Below the pieces are notes generated by a model. The model saw nothing but the letters and a program-made list of their open reading frames with translations. It was not told where the DNA came from and made no database searches. Both the position numbers and the translations under genes were made by a program. Below, piece by piece: positions 57,661-64,000 of a stretch of DNA of 64,000 bases (its first letter is position 1; each line of letters opens with the position of its first letter). Where the stretch lies: assembly GCF_012911935.1 (NCBI RefSeq), contig NZ_JAAXLA010000020.1:35481-99480 (forward strand), in the 5' to 3' direction. This DNA is from Pseudonocardia acidicola (GTDB lineage Bacteria > Actinomycetota > Actinomycetes > Mycobacteriales > Pseudonocardiaceae).

Positions 57661-58482
57661 TCACTTGCTCACGAACCCGAGCGTGTAGGACAGCTGGGTG
57701 AACAAGGTGTTGACCGGGAACAGGGCCAGGAAGACGTAGACCACGGTCTCGTTGACTGCGTTGCCGACGCCCTTCGGCCCACCCGACGTGGTGAGCCCGC
57801 GGTAGGAGCCGATCATGGCGCCCAGCCAGCCGTAGATGCAGGCGCGGACGGTCGCCGACACGAGGCTGTCGTTGCCCACCAGCACGTTCATCGTGTCGAT
57901 GAAGGCACCGGGACTCGCTCCCTGCAGGAACACGGAGTAGAAGAAGCCGCCCCCGATCCCGATCAGGATCAGCAGCGCGTTGAGGAAGATCGACATCGTC
58001 GCGGCGGCCAGCACCCGGGGCACGACCAGACGATGGATCGGGTCGATGCCCAGCACCTCCATCGCGTCGATCTCCTCGCGGATGCGCCGTGCGCCCAGGT
58101 CCGCCGAGATCGCCGTGGCGACGGCGCCGGCGATGATGAAGGTCGTGGCGATCGGGCCGATCTGCGTCACCGTGGCGAAGGCGGAGCCGGTCCCGGCCAG
58201 GTCGATCGCGCCGAGCTCGGTGAGCACCTGGTTGAACTGGAAGGTCACCAGGGCGACAAAGGGGATGCCCAGCAGAATCGTCGGGCCCACCGCCACGCTC
58301 GTGACGAACCAGCACTGCTGGACGTACTCCCGCCACTGGAAGGGCGGCTTGAACGTGGCGACGACGGTGTCCGCCGCCATCGCCAGGAATCCGCCGATGG
58401 GCTTGGCGATCCTCTCCGCGCGGGACGGCACATGACCACGAGGGATGGGCTTCGGCCGAGCGTCACTCTGTTCGGCGACCAT
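57661..58482 (-). CDS. yrbEA: Mce-associated permease YrbEA (MlaE family)
   Basis: This 273-residue MlaE-type permease has the ATPase-coupling loop DLGARRIREEIDAMEVLGID and hydrophobic segments LNALLILIGIGGGFFYSVFL and TQIGPIATTFIIAGAVATAI. ATG 58482 with GGAGG 4 nt upstream is chosen over an in-frame ATG at 58548. It is the first gene of a ten-gene or longer operon (yrbEA to mceG). The upstream 440 nt contain no other gene and should hold the promoter. Confidence 0.94.
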   Translation of the reverse strand: MVAEQSDARPKPIPRGHVPSRAERIAKPIGGFLAMAADTVVATFKPPFQWREYVQQCWFVTSVAVGPTILLGIPFVALVTFQFNQVLTELGAIDLAGTGSAFATVTQIGPIATTFIIAGAVATAISADLGARRIREEIDAMEVLGIDPIHRLVVPRVLAAATMSIFLNALLILIGIGGGFFYSVFLQGASPGAFIDTMNVLVGNDSLVSATVRACIYGWLGAMIGSYRGLTTSGGPKGVGNAVNETVVYVFLALFPVNTLFTQLSYTLGFVSK

Positions 58483-58923
58483 CAGACCTCCAGAATCGTC
58501 GAGCTGCACTCGACGCCCCTGGAGGGTGATACATGGCCGCTCGACCATCTGGGCCGGTCACCGAGGTGAAGCCTGGTCACGACGCCTCCTTTGGCGTGGA
58601 GCACGGACAGGGACACGTCGTCGTGACGAAAGCCGCGCGAGTGTCGCTCGACACGCTCAACGAGCCGTCAACACGCGAGTTACGCGCTGGTCGTGACGCG
58701 ATCGGGCTGGTTTGCGCGGACACGGAGCGCAGTCGGCCGTGCGGTTGCGACACGCGACTCCGGCAAGCTCTACGAAGCGTCGGGCGTGGCGCTCACGAGC
58801 ATAAACTAGATGACGCGACTATTTGCGACCAGAGCAACTCTCAGGTGCCGTCCGAGGATCCTCGCGATCACAGCAACTCGTTCGGGCGTTCGGGACACGC
58901 TCACCGGTCACTAAGGGCGATGG
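58483..58923. promoter_or_regulatory. Gene-free region upstream of the Mce operon
   Basis: This 441-bp gap lies between the yrbEA start and the TetR stop. TCGTGACG occurs at 58621-58628 and 58691-58698, and its reverse complement CGTCACGA is approached by TCACGACG at 58577. An AT-rich stretch CATAAACTAGATGACGCGAC (58800-58819) followed by TATTTGCG resembles the boxes of the catabolic region, including an ATCTAG and a GACTATTTG element. No open frame looks coding. Confidence 0.45.
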
Positions 58924-59646
58924 TCAGTCGCGAGGCTTCAGACGGTGCTCGGCTTCGCCCAGACCGTCGAGCAGGAGAGTTGCGAACGCGCGTCCCACGT
59001 CCGCGCCGCTGTGCTGCTGTCCCGGCCGGAACCAGCGGTGCGACCAGTTCACCATCCCGAAGAGCCCGTTGACCACGAGCTCGACCGGGATGTCGCTGCG
59101 GAACTCGCCGTCCCGGATCCCGTGCTCGACGATGCCCCGAACCTGGCTCTGCACCTCTCGCACCCGGGCCGTCAGCCGCTCTGCCCACTCGGACTTCTCC
59201 TGCCACGTCGCCTTCAGGTTCTCCTGGATGAAGACGTACGGGTACGGGAAGTGGGACTCGTAGACCTCCATGAGGTGGTCCGCGAGGTTCCGGAGCTTCT
59301 CCCGCGCGGTCGCGTCCGACCGCGCGATCTCGCGGACCCCCGACACCATCTCGTCGACGGACTCGTCGACGACGCCACGGAGCAGCTCCTGCTTCCCGGC
59401 GAAGTAGTAGTAGAGCGTCGCCCGGTCCGATCCCAGCTCCCGTGCGACATCGTGCAGGGTGGCGGCCTGGTAGCCCTTGCGCTGGAAGACGACTGCGGCG
59501 GCGTCGAGAACCTCCCGCCGCTTGGTGACGTACTCCTCGCCGCCGGCCTCCTGTGCGGCGCGCCGCCGGCGTCCGATCTCTCCGCCCGCGCGGTCCTCGG
59601 CTCTCCCGCTCGTGGCTGCCCCCTCGATCCGACGCCGCGCCCCCAC
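58924..59646 (-). CDS. TetR family transcriptional regulator
   Basis: This 240-residue regulator has a long Arg/Gly-rich N-terminal extension (about 40 residues). The HTH follows: VLDAAAVVFQRKGYQAATLH, DVARELGSDRATLYYYFAGK. Then comes a ligand-binding domain (NLADHLMEVYESHFPYPYVF; VELVVNGLFGMVNWSHRWFR) with the general look of KstR2/FadR-type regulators of CoA-ester or sterol metabolism. It lies upstream of the Mce operon on the same strand and probably controls it. The GTG start at 59646 may be too early; a GTG before TKRREVLDA is an alternative. Confidence 0.88.
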   Translation of the reverse strand: MGARRRIEGAATSGRAEDRAGGEIGRRRRAAQEAGGEEYVTKRREVLDAAAVVFQRKGYQAATLHDVARELGSDRATLYYYFAGKQELLRGVVDESVDEMVSGVREIARSDATAREKLRNLADHLMEVYESHFPYPYVFIQENLKATWQEKSEWAERLTARVREVQSQVRGIVEHGIRDGEFRSDIPVELVVNGLFGMVNWSHRWFRPGQQHSGADVGRAFATLLLDGLGEAEHRLKPRD

Positions 59647-59950
59647 GGCCCTGTGTCGAGCGGGTCGGAAGGTACCAGCCGGTCCAGCTGATCAGTCGTC
59701 ATACCAAGCGACCCACCCCAGCCGTGACTATGTCCCGCAATTCGTCACGGCCGCGCTCGTCGAGCTGCCGCTCCCGAGGCCTTCGGTCCCTACCACATCG
59801 TCGCTCGAGCACCTTAGAGGTCCACGACTTGGAAGACCTCCTGGCCCGCGACGCGCCCGGCTTCCTCCCGGTCGGGTCTGTCAGCAAGATCGTGTGTGAG
59901 GCGGTGATCCGGCAGGCTGGAGCGGCAGCTCCGGCCGGGAAGGATCATCG
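59647..59950. other. Gene-free interval between the TetR gene and mobile-element remnants
   Basis: This 304-bp interval holds the TetR promoter (no clear palindromic operator seen) and then sequence of unknown origin up to the IS256 remnant. None of the short frames shows coding features. Confidence 0.4.
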
Positions 59951-60134
59951 TTGACCGAGATCGGCACGACGGGCGAGTCGGCCGTCGAGCAGGCAGGCCC
60001 GTCGGCACCGCCGGCGGGCCTGGACGTCCAACTGGCCCACGAGCTGATCGAGAAGGCCCGCCAGCCCGGCGTGTCACTGGTCGGCCCGAACGGGCTGTTG
60101 GCCGGGGTGACCCGGACGGTGCTGCAGACTGAAC
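59951..60134 (+). pseudogene. 5' remnant of an IS256-family transposase
   Basis: The plus-strand frame reads LDVQLAHELIEKARQPGVSL then VGPNGLLAGVTRTVLQTE, the N-terminal signature of IS256 transposases (..ELV..A...GVSLVGPDGLL..LTK.VLE..). Similarity stops abruptly at about 60134, where IS3-type sequence on the other strand begins. Confidence 0.75.
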
Positions 60135-60155
60135 CGCCCCGGCGTGTCCGGAGGG

Positions 60156-60475
60156 CTATCGGTTTGAGCGCTGTGACTCCGGTTGACGTGCTCGTTGACG
60201 GTAGTGGGCCGTCTCCAGTTCGGTGGGCGGGATGTCCCCGGGCGGCGCTGTGGAGTCGTCGGTGGTGAACCGGTCGACGTACTCGAGGGTGGCGATCTCG
60301 ACCTGCTCGACGCTGCGCCAGGGCCCTCTCGGTTTGATCAGCTCGGTCTTGAACAGCCCGATGGTTGACTCGGCCAGGGCGTTGTCATCGGCGTCGCCGA
60401 CCGTCCCGACCGACGGTGCGGCCCGGCGACGGCGAGACGCTCGGCGTAGGCGATGGACGTGTATTGGGCGGACTC
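60156..60475 (-). pseudogene. C-terminal remnant of an IS3-family transposase (OrfB) with frameshift
   Basis: The minus strand reads QYTSIAYAERLAVAG, then after a one-base frame change SVGTVGDADDNALAESTIGL, FKTELIKPRGPWRSVEQVEI, ATLEYVDRF and GDIPPTELETAHYRQ, ending at TAG (60156-60158). This is the end of the integrase core of IS3 OrfB, including the catalytic-Glu region (DNALAES). The 5' part is missing, cut next to the IS982-type element. Confidence 0.8.
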
Positions 60476-60493
60476 AACTGGTCGTCGCAACAC

Positions 60494-61477
60494 CTAGACG
60501 AGTAAGTCCGAACTCGATCAGTGGTCGTAGGCGATCAGGGATCGGGTGACGGGCTGGCCGGTGGCGCGGTTGTGCCAGATCGCGGCGGTGAGTGCGAGCA
60601 GGCGCTGGGCGACGCGGGCACCGACGCCGGCGGTGCTGCGCCCGCCGTGCAACTCCAGGTCGAGCTGGCCCTTGAGGGTGTCGTTGACCGACTCGATGAG
60701 CTGGCGGATCGGTTTGAGCAGGTGCTCTCCGGGGCGCGGGGTGCGGTTGCGGTAGGACGGGCGCAGCAGCGTCACCCCGCGCTCGGACAGGTAGCGGTCG
60801 AGCTCGGCGGAGACGTAGCCCTTGTCGGCGATGATGGTCAGCCCGGGCCGGTCGCCGGTGAGGGTGGGGTCGTGGTCCAGGATGGCCATCAGGACCTGGC
60901 GTTCGTCGAGTTTCGGGTCGGCCAGCGCCCAGGTGATCGGCAGCCCGGCCGGGGTGGCGACCAGGTGCAGGCGCAGCCCCCAGAAGAACCGCGAGTGGCT
61001 GGCGCAGTAGCCGTAGCCGGCCCAGCCGGCCAGGTTCGACCGCTTCACCGTCGGGCGCGAGCGGGCGCACTCCACCGGGGTGGAGTCCACCACCCAGACC
61101 GGGTCGGTCCACAGGTCGGTGTCGGTGGCCAGCACCCGGATCAGGCGCTTGAGCAGCGGCACCGCCGCCCGCAGGCGCTTGTTGTAGCCGGACTGGCCGG
61201 GCAGGTACGGAAACGCGCCGGGCAGGTGCCGGGGCACGAACCGCAGCCAGCGGGCCTCCGAGCGGACCCCGAGCAGGACCTGGGCCACGGCGAGGGTGAG
61301 CAACTCGGCGTCGGAGAGCCTGGGCGGTCTACCCGTGCGGGTGCGACGGCCCAGATGGTCGTCGATCTTGACGTAGAGTGCGGTCAGGAGGGTGTTCAGG
61401 TCGGTCGTCACAAACTGATCTTGAACACCCTCCGCCCACGTCTACGGCCGCCCCGACGTTAGGAATTACTCGTCTAG
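60494..61477. mobile_element. Complete IS982-type insertion sequence
   Basis: The ends CTAGACGAGTAAGTCC (60494-60509) and GGAATTACTCGTCTAG (61462-61477) are 16-bp inverted repeats with one mismatch. They enclose one intact transposase gene. No clear target duplication is visible in the flanks (..CACAC / TCGTGG..), which suggests rearrangement after insertion. Confidence 0.82.
60518..61411 (-). CDS. IS982-family transposase
   Basis: This 297-residue transposase begins MTTDLNTLLTALYVKIDDHL, contains RLSDAELLTLAVAQVLLGVR, the first Asp in VWVVDSTPVECARSR, the second in TIIADKGYVSAELDRYL, and the Glu in IESVNDTLKGQLDLE, which is the DDE triad of IS982. The frame is intact and the usual length. 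It is bounded by inverted repeats and lies between IS3 and IS30/integrase remnants. Confidence 0.92.
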   Translation of the reverse strand: MTTDLNTLLTALYVKIDDHLGRRTRTGRPPRLSDAELLTLAVAQVLLGVRSEARWLRFVPRHLPGAFPYLPGQSGYNKRLRAAVPLLKRLIRVLATDTDLWTDPVWVVDSTPVECARSRPTVKRSNLAGWAGYGYCASHSRFFWGLRLHLVATPAGLPITWALADPKLDERQVLMAILDHDPTLTGDRPGLTIIADKGYVSAELDRYLSERGVTLLRPSYRNRTPRPGEHLLKPIRQLIESVNDTLKGQLDLELHGGRSTAGVGARVAQRLLALTAAIWHNRATGQPVTRSLIAYDH

Positions 61478-61487
61478 TCGTGGAGGT

Positions 61488-61606
61488 GTGATGGGCAGGC
61501 CAGCTGGGTGGATGCGGGAGCTGACGGGCAGGTCCCCAATGAAGTCGCCGGGGAAGCCCTCGCATCGCCGGGACGTGCAGCGATTGTTCTGGCGTGAGAT
61601 CGCCAA
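61488..61606 (+). pseudogene. N-terminal fragment of an IS30-type transposase fused in frame to an integrase remnant
   Basis: The frame opens with MGRPAGWMRELTGRSPMKSP, GKPSHRRDVQRLFWREIAKG. This is the start of actinobacterial IS30 transposases (MGRPPGW...LTGR..MRSPGRP...R..FW..IA.G). After about residue 40 it passes directly into tyrosine-integrase sequence with no stop, so a deletion has joined the two. Confidence 0.7.
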
Positions 61607-62430
61607 GGGGCGGAACCGGCTCATCGCCTTCAACCCGTGCGAGGACGTGAAGGTCCAGAAACGGCGGCGCCGGGACACCGACGAACAGGTCATCGAACGC
61701 GCGACGTTCCGTCGCCGTCTGCTTCCCGCCGTCCCCCACGCTCACCGGGGCCTCGTGGCCGTGGCGGGCGGGTGCGGCCTGCGCTGGGGTGAGGCCGTCG
61801 GGCTCTGCACGGACGCGCTCGACCTCGACCGGGCCCGGTTGCGCGTGATCCGGACCGTGATCGAGGTCGCCGGCCACACGTCGTTCAAGCCCTACCCGAA
61901 GTCCAACGCCGGACGCCGCAGCGTGCCGCTGCCCGCCTGGCTGGTGACGATCCTTCGCCAGCATCTGGACCGCTACCCGCCCGGTGCGGCGGACCTCGTG
62001 TTCGCGAACCAGGTCGGCGGCGCGCTGCGACGCACACTGTTCCGGGCCCGCGTCTGGCGACCCGCGCTCGTCCGCGCCGGGCTACTCGGAACGATCACCC
62101 CCGCCGACGCCGGGTACGTGGCGGCCTGGACCGCTAACAACGGCCAGCGGCACCGGCAGGCCTTCAAGACGGAGGCCGCAGCGGTCAAGCACGTCGCCCG
62201 CAGCCACGACGGCGGGCTGCGCTTCCACGACCTGCGCCACTCCTACGCCACGTGGCTCGTCGACGACGGGGTCCCGCCGAAACATGGTGCAGCGTGTGAT
62301 GGGTCACGAGCGCTCGTCGACGACGCTAGACCTCTACACGCGACGCACCGAAGACTCCTCGCGCATCCTGCGGGCGCTCGACGACGAGAACCCGGACGAC
62401 GACACAGGCGACGCGCTCGTGCCCGCGTGA
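61600..62430 (+). pseudogene. Tyrosine site-specific integrase, 5'-truncated and frameshifted
   Basis: The sequence reads LIAFNPCEDVKVQKRRRRDT, then the Arg motif GGCGLRWGEAVGLC, the Lys strand KPYPKSNAGRRSVPLPAWLV, HDLRHSYATWLVDDG (His-x-x-Arg), and in the next frame VMGHERSSTTLDLYTRRTED with the His and the Tyr nucleophile, ending at 62430. A one-base insertion in the A run at about 62279-62283 (CCGCCGAAACATGG) breaks the frame between HxxR and the Tyr. All catalytic residues are present across the break. The 5' half is missing. It resembles integrases of actinobacterial integrative elements. Confidence 0.8.
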
Positions 62431-62468
62431 TGCCCTTCTGCTGCCTCTCGGGGCGCTACAACGACGAA

Positions 62469-62510
62469 CGGCCTGGTCGGTTGGCTCGGAATGAGCCTCT
62501 GACCAGGCCG
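62469..62510 (+). terminator. Long hairpin downstream of the integrase
   Basis: CGGCCTGGTC (62469-62478) pairs with GACCAGGCCG (62501-62510), with an inner GGCTC/GAGCC pair. It lies 39 nt after the integrase stop and next to the tRNA fragment. Confidence 0.75.
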
Positions 62511-62518
62511 TTCGGCGG

Positions 62519-62560
62519 TGGGCGATACTGGGATCGAACCAGTGACCTCTTCGGTGTGAA
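62519..62560 (-). tRNA. tRNA-Val(CAC) 3'-half fragment, probable attachment-site remnant
   Basis: Read on the minus strand, TTCACAC, CGAAG, AGGTC, ACTGGTTCGATCCCAGT, ATCGCCC and A are the anticodon loop (CAC), anticodon 3' stem, variable region, T arm and acceptor 3' strand of a tRNA-Val. The 5' half with GGGCGAT is absent beyond 62560. Integrases of actinobacterial elements insert at tRNA 3' ends, so this is a likely attL or attR. It is not a functional tRNA gene. Confidence 0.7.
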
Positions 62561-62746
62561 CAAGCCGGACTGCGTCGCACCGGCGTCGACCGGTCGCAGG
62601 AATCGGTTCCTGACCAGCAAGGATCGCGAGACGACGTCTCAATCATCGCGTCCGCTCTCCCCGCCTCGCACAAGACTGCGCGGGTCACTGGCTACCGATC
62701 TGGCTACCAGTCCGTAACCACCGACGACGCCCTCGCCGGACCCACA

Positions 62747-62767
62747 TTGTCAACCTAAGGCTGACAA
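62747..62767. promoter_or_regulatory. Near-perfect 21-bp palindrome
   Basis: TTGTCA-a-CCT-a-AGG-c-TGACAA: 18 of 21 positions are symmetric, and the odd positions are at the centre and two spacers. It looks like a repressor operator, but no downstream gene can be named. Confidence 0.4.
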
Positions 62768-63282
62768 ATAGAAGCGTCAATGTATCAACGACTTGAGGGC
62801 AGTGCCCCCGGGGAGCGCTGGCAGCGACGCCACAAACGTCTCCGTGTCCTCCGCGTCTTCGCATCCCGGCGAGGTGTGGTCCAGCACGGCTGCGACCGAC
62901 GGGGCGTCCAGACCTCCGCGGCACGCACGCCCAGTCCGCCTCCTCGGCGAACCGCTCCCTCTCAACGAGTCCTTCTGCGTCCTGCCGCGCAGAACATGCC
63001 CGCTCTGGAGCTTCCGGGCATCGACGACACATGCCAGTCTTCGCCGAGAATGTCCTGCGCGCAGTAGGTCTTCCCCGAGCACGCTGACCGGAGTGAACCT
63101 CCGGAATCGGAGAGGCGGACCTTGCCGGTGACCGCGACTGCGGCGCTGCAGAGAGCTGCCTCCGCCTCACCGCCGCCAATCTCACCCGCATCCAAGCCCG
63201 CACCGATCACCTTGTGTGGCAAAAGCGACAAATTGGTCGCAGCAGAATGATCCCATGAGACGAAGACAGAAGGGGCATACTT

Positions 63283-63298
63283 GATTCGAAACCGAATC
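63283..63298. promoter_or_regulatory. 16-bp palindrome GATTCG-AAAC-CGAATC
   Basis: A 6-4-6 palindrome in an AT-rich stretch 74 nt downstream of the VWA gene's stop. It could be an operator or a short hairpin; nothing adjacent decides. Confidence 0.35.
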
Positions 63299-63371
63299 TA
63301 CGAAACGCCAGAAGCGAGTCTTTCACCTCAACGGCACAGGTCCTGCGGACTGGGTGTGCCCGGTCCGGGTG

Positions 63372-64000
63372 TCAGCGGGCGAGGAGGCGGTTGAGGGCGG
63401 GGGCGACGTCGCGGTGGGTGTGCACCGGGGCGAGGCGGCCGTGGCCGAGGCGGGCGAGGTCGTGGGCGAGCGGGGTGTCGTGTTCGCCGTCGGTCTGCAG
63501 CAGCACGTGCAGCTCACCGAACCGGCGGGCCAGGGGGCGCGGGTCCGGGCCGGCGTTGTGCACGGCGTCGGTGAGCAGGATCGCGGTGCGCCGCCGCGCC
63601 GCCGAACGGCCCAGCTCGGCGTGGGCCACGGTGAGCCCGAACCCCACGTTGGTCAGGCCGCGGGCCGGGATGCGCAGCAGCTGGTCGAGCAGCCGCGCGG
63701 CGGGCACCCGGGCCTGCAGCGGTTTGAGCAGCGCGGCATCGGACCAGAACGCCACCAGCGCGAGCTGGTCGCCGGTGCCGGCCCCGCCCAGGTCCGCGGA
63801 CAGCGCGGCGACGGTGGCCGCGGCGATCTTGACTTTCTCCCCGCGCATCGACCCGGACACGTCGACGATGAGAACCGCGGCCCGCCGGGAACGCATCCGT
63901 TCCCGGACCACGATGTCGGTGTCCTCGGGCACCGGACGTTCGGTGAGCACCTCGATCGTGCGGTCCAGGTCGATGTCGTCGGAGCGGTACCGGTAGGGCA
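63372..64000 (-). CDS. VWA-domain protein (BchD/CoxE-like), 5' end outside window
   Basis: The reading frame runs off the right edge. The visible 208 residues contain a von Willebrand A domain with MIDAS motif AVLIVDVSGSMRGEKVKIAA (Asp-x-Ser-x-Ser), the Thr in ARGLTNVGFGLTVAHAEL and the Asp in TAILLTDAVHNAGPDP. Such domains are the partner half of AAA ATPases in Mg-chelatase-like and MoxR-type metal-insertion or assembly systems. The upstream AAA partner would lie beyond the window. It is transcribed away from the mobile region and probably belongs to the core genome. Confidence 0.85.
   Translation of the reverse strand, partial: PYRYRSDDIDLDRTIEVLTERPVPEDTDIVVRERMRSRRAAVLIVDVSGSMRGEKVKIAAATVAALSADLGGAGTGDQLALVAFWSDAALLKPLQARVPAARLLDQLLRIPARGLTNVGFGLTVAHAELGRSAARRRTAILLTDAVHNAGPDPRPLARRFGELHVLLQTDGEHDTPLAHDLARLGHGRLAPVHTHRDVAPALNRLLAR

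Larger units (their letters stand above)
62561..63371. other. Gene-free or decayed interval with two operator-like palindromes
   Basis: No frame in this interval of about 0.8 kb shows a recognisable family or consistent codon usage, and base composition is more mixed than its neighbours. It holds TTGTCAACCTAAGGCTGACA A (62747-62767) and GATTCGAAACCGAATC (63283-63298), described separately. It probably belongs to the decayed mobile region. Confidence 0.4.

Noticed and set aside
58533..59072. Plus-strand 179-codon open frame upstream of the Mce operon
   Set aside because: It overlaps the TetR gene and the promoter region and shows no coding signature.
62519..62560. Functional tRNA gene
   Set aside because: Only the 3' half is present; no D arm or 5' acceptor strand follows in the expected position.
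62685..63231. Minus-strand open frames up to 172 codons
   Set aside because: They overlap each other in different frames, are Arg/Ser-rich and match no family I know.

Overview
The window is very GC-rich actinobacterial DNA. Start codons are often GTG, genes are packed in short operons with 4-nt ATGA/GTGA overlaps, and it carries a complete Mce lipid-import operon. This points to Pseudonocardia, Amycolatopsis or a related Pseudonocardiales genus; the genus is inferred from gene content, not proven.

Region 1 (1-44 kb) is a large accessory catabolic region. It encodes CoA ligases (9502-11043, 12887-14632), an acyl-CoA dehydrogenase (8157-9410), a racemase of the alpha-methylacyl-CoA racemase type (23950-25143), a thiolase (36368-37597), a 2-oxoacid dehydrogenase E1 pair (2395-4445), a Rieske oxygenase with a small overlapping partner (4495-6137), a CYP (26087-27373), a 2Fe-2S flavoprotein reductase (40923-41891), an F420/flavin LLM oxidoreductase, FAD oxidoreductases, SDRs and several limonene-epoxide-hydrolase/SnoaL-fold proteins. 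Woven through it is an unusual phosphoryl-transfer set. It has three 'PEP-utilising' proteins that keep only a large N-terminal domain plus the phosphohistidine swivel domain, one PPDK-like protein with an ATP-grasp plus swivel domain but no PEP barrel, three APH-fold phosphotransferases (one without its catalytic motif, one fused to its usual small partner), and three hydratase-like proteins of unknown function. Together they suggest activation of a hydrophobic hydroxylated substrate by phosphorylation, followed by dehydration or oxidation and beta-oxidation-like breakdown. That is inference. Two near-identical MarR regulators sit in the region, and a TCTAG-centred box recurs in a dozen intergenic gaps, so one regulon may cover most of it.

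Region 2 (about 31.8-34.4 kb) is an insertion scar: a remnant of a CoA-ligase gene, an intact IS with 19-23 bp inverted repeats and CTAG at both edges, and an IS5-type transposase remnant with an in-frame stop. Flanking this and downstream are two paralogous membrane proteins of unknown function (34496-35332, 39740-40753) and a TetR gene with a clear operator palindrome.

Region 3 (45.4-59.6 kb) is the Mce system: yrbEA-yrbEB-mceABCDEF, two Mce-associated proteins and a co-transcribed MceG-type ATPase on the minus strand, two more Mce-associated proteins on the plus strand, and a TetR regulator. It probably imports the hydrophobic substrate used by region 1.

Region 4 (59.9-62.6 kb) is a graveyard of mobile DNA: IS256 and IS3 remnants, an intact IS982-type element, an IS30-tyrosine-integrase chimera with a frameshift, and a tRNA-Val 3' fragment that looks like an attachment site. 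After about 0.8 kb without a recognisable gene, the window ends in a partial VWA-domain gene.
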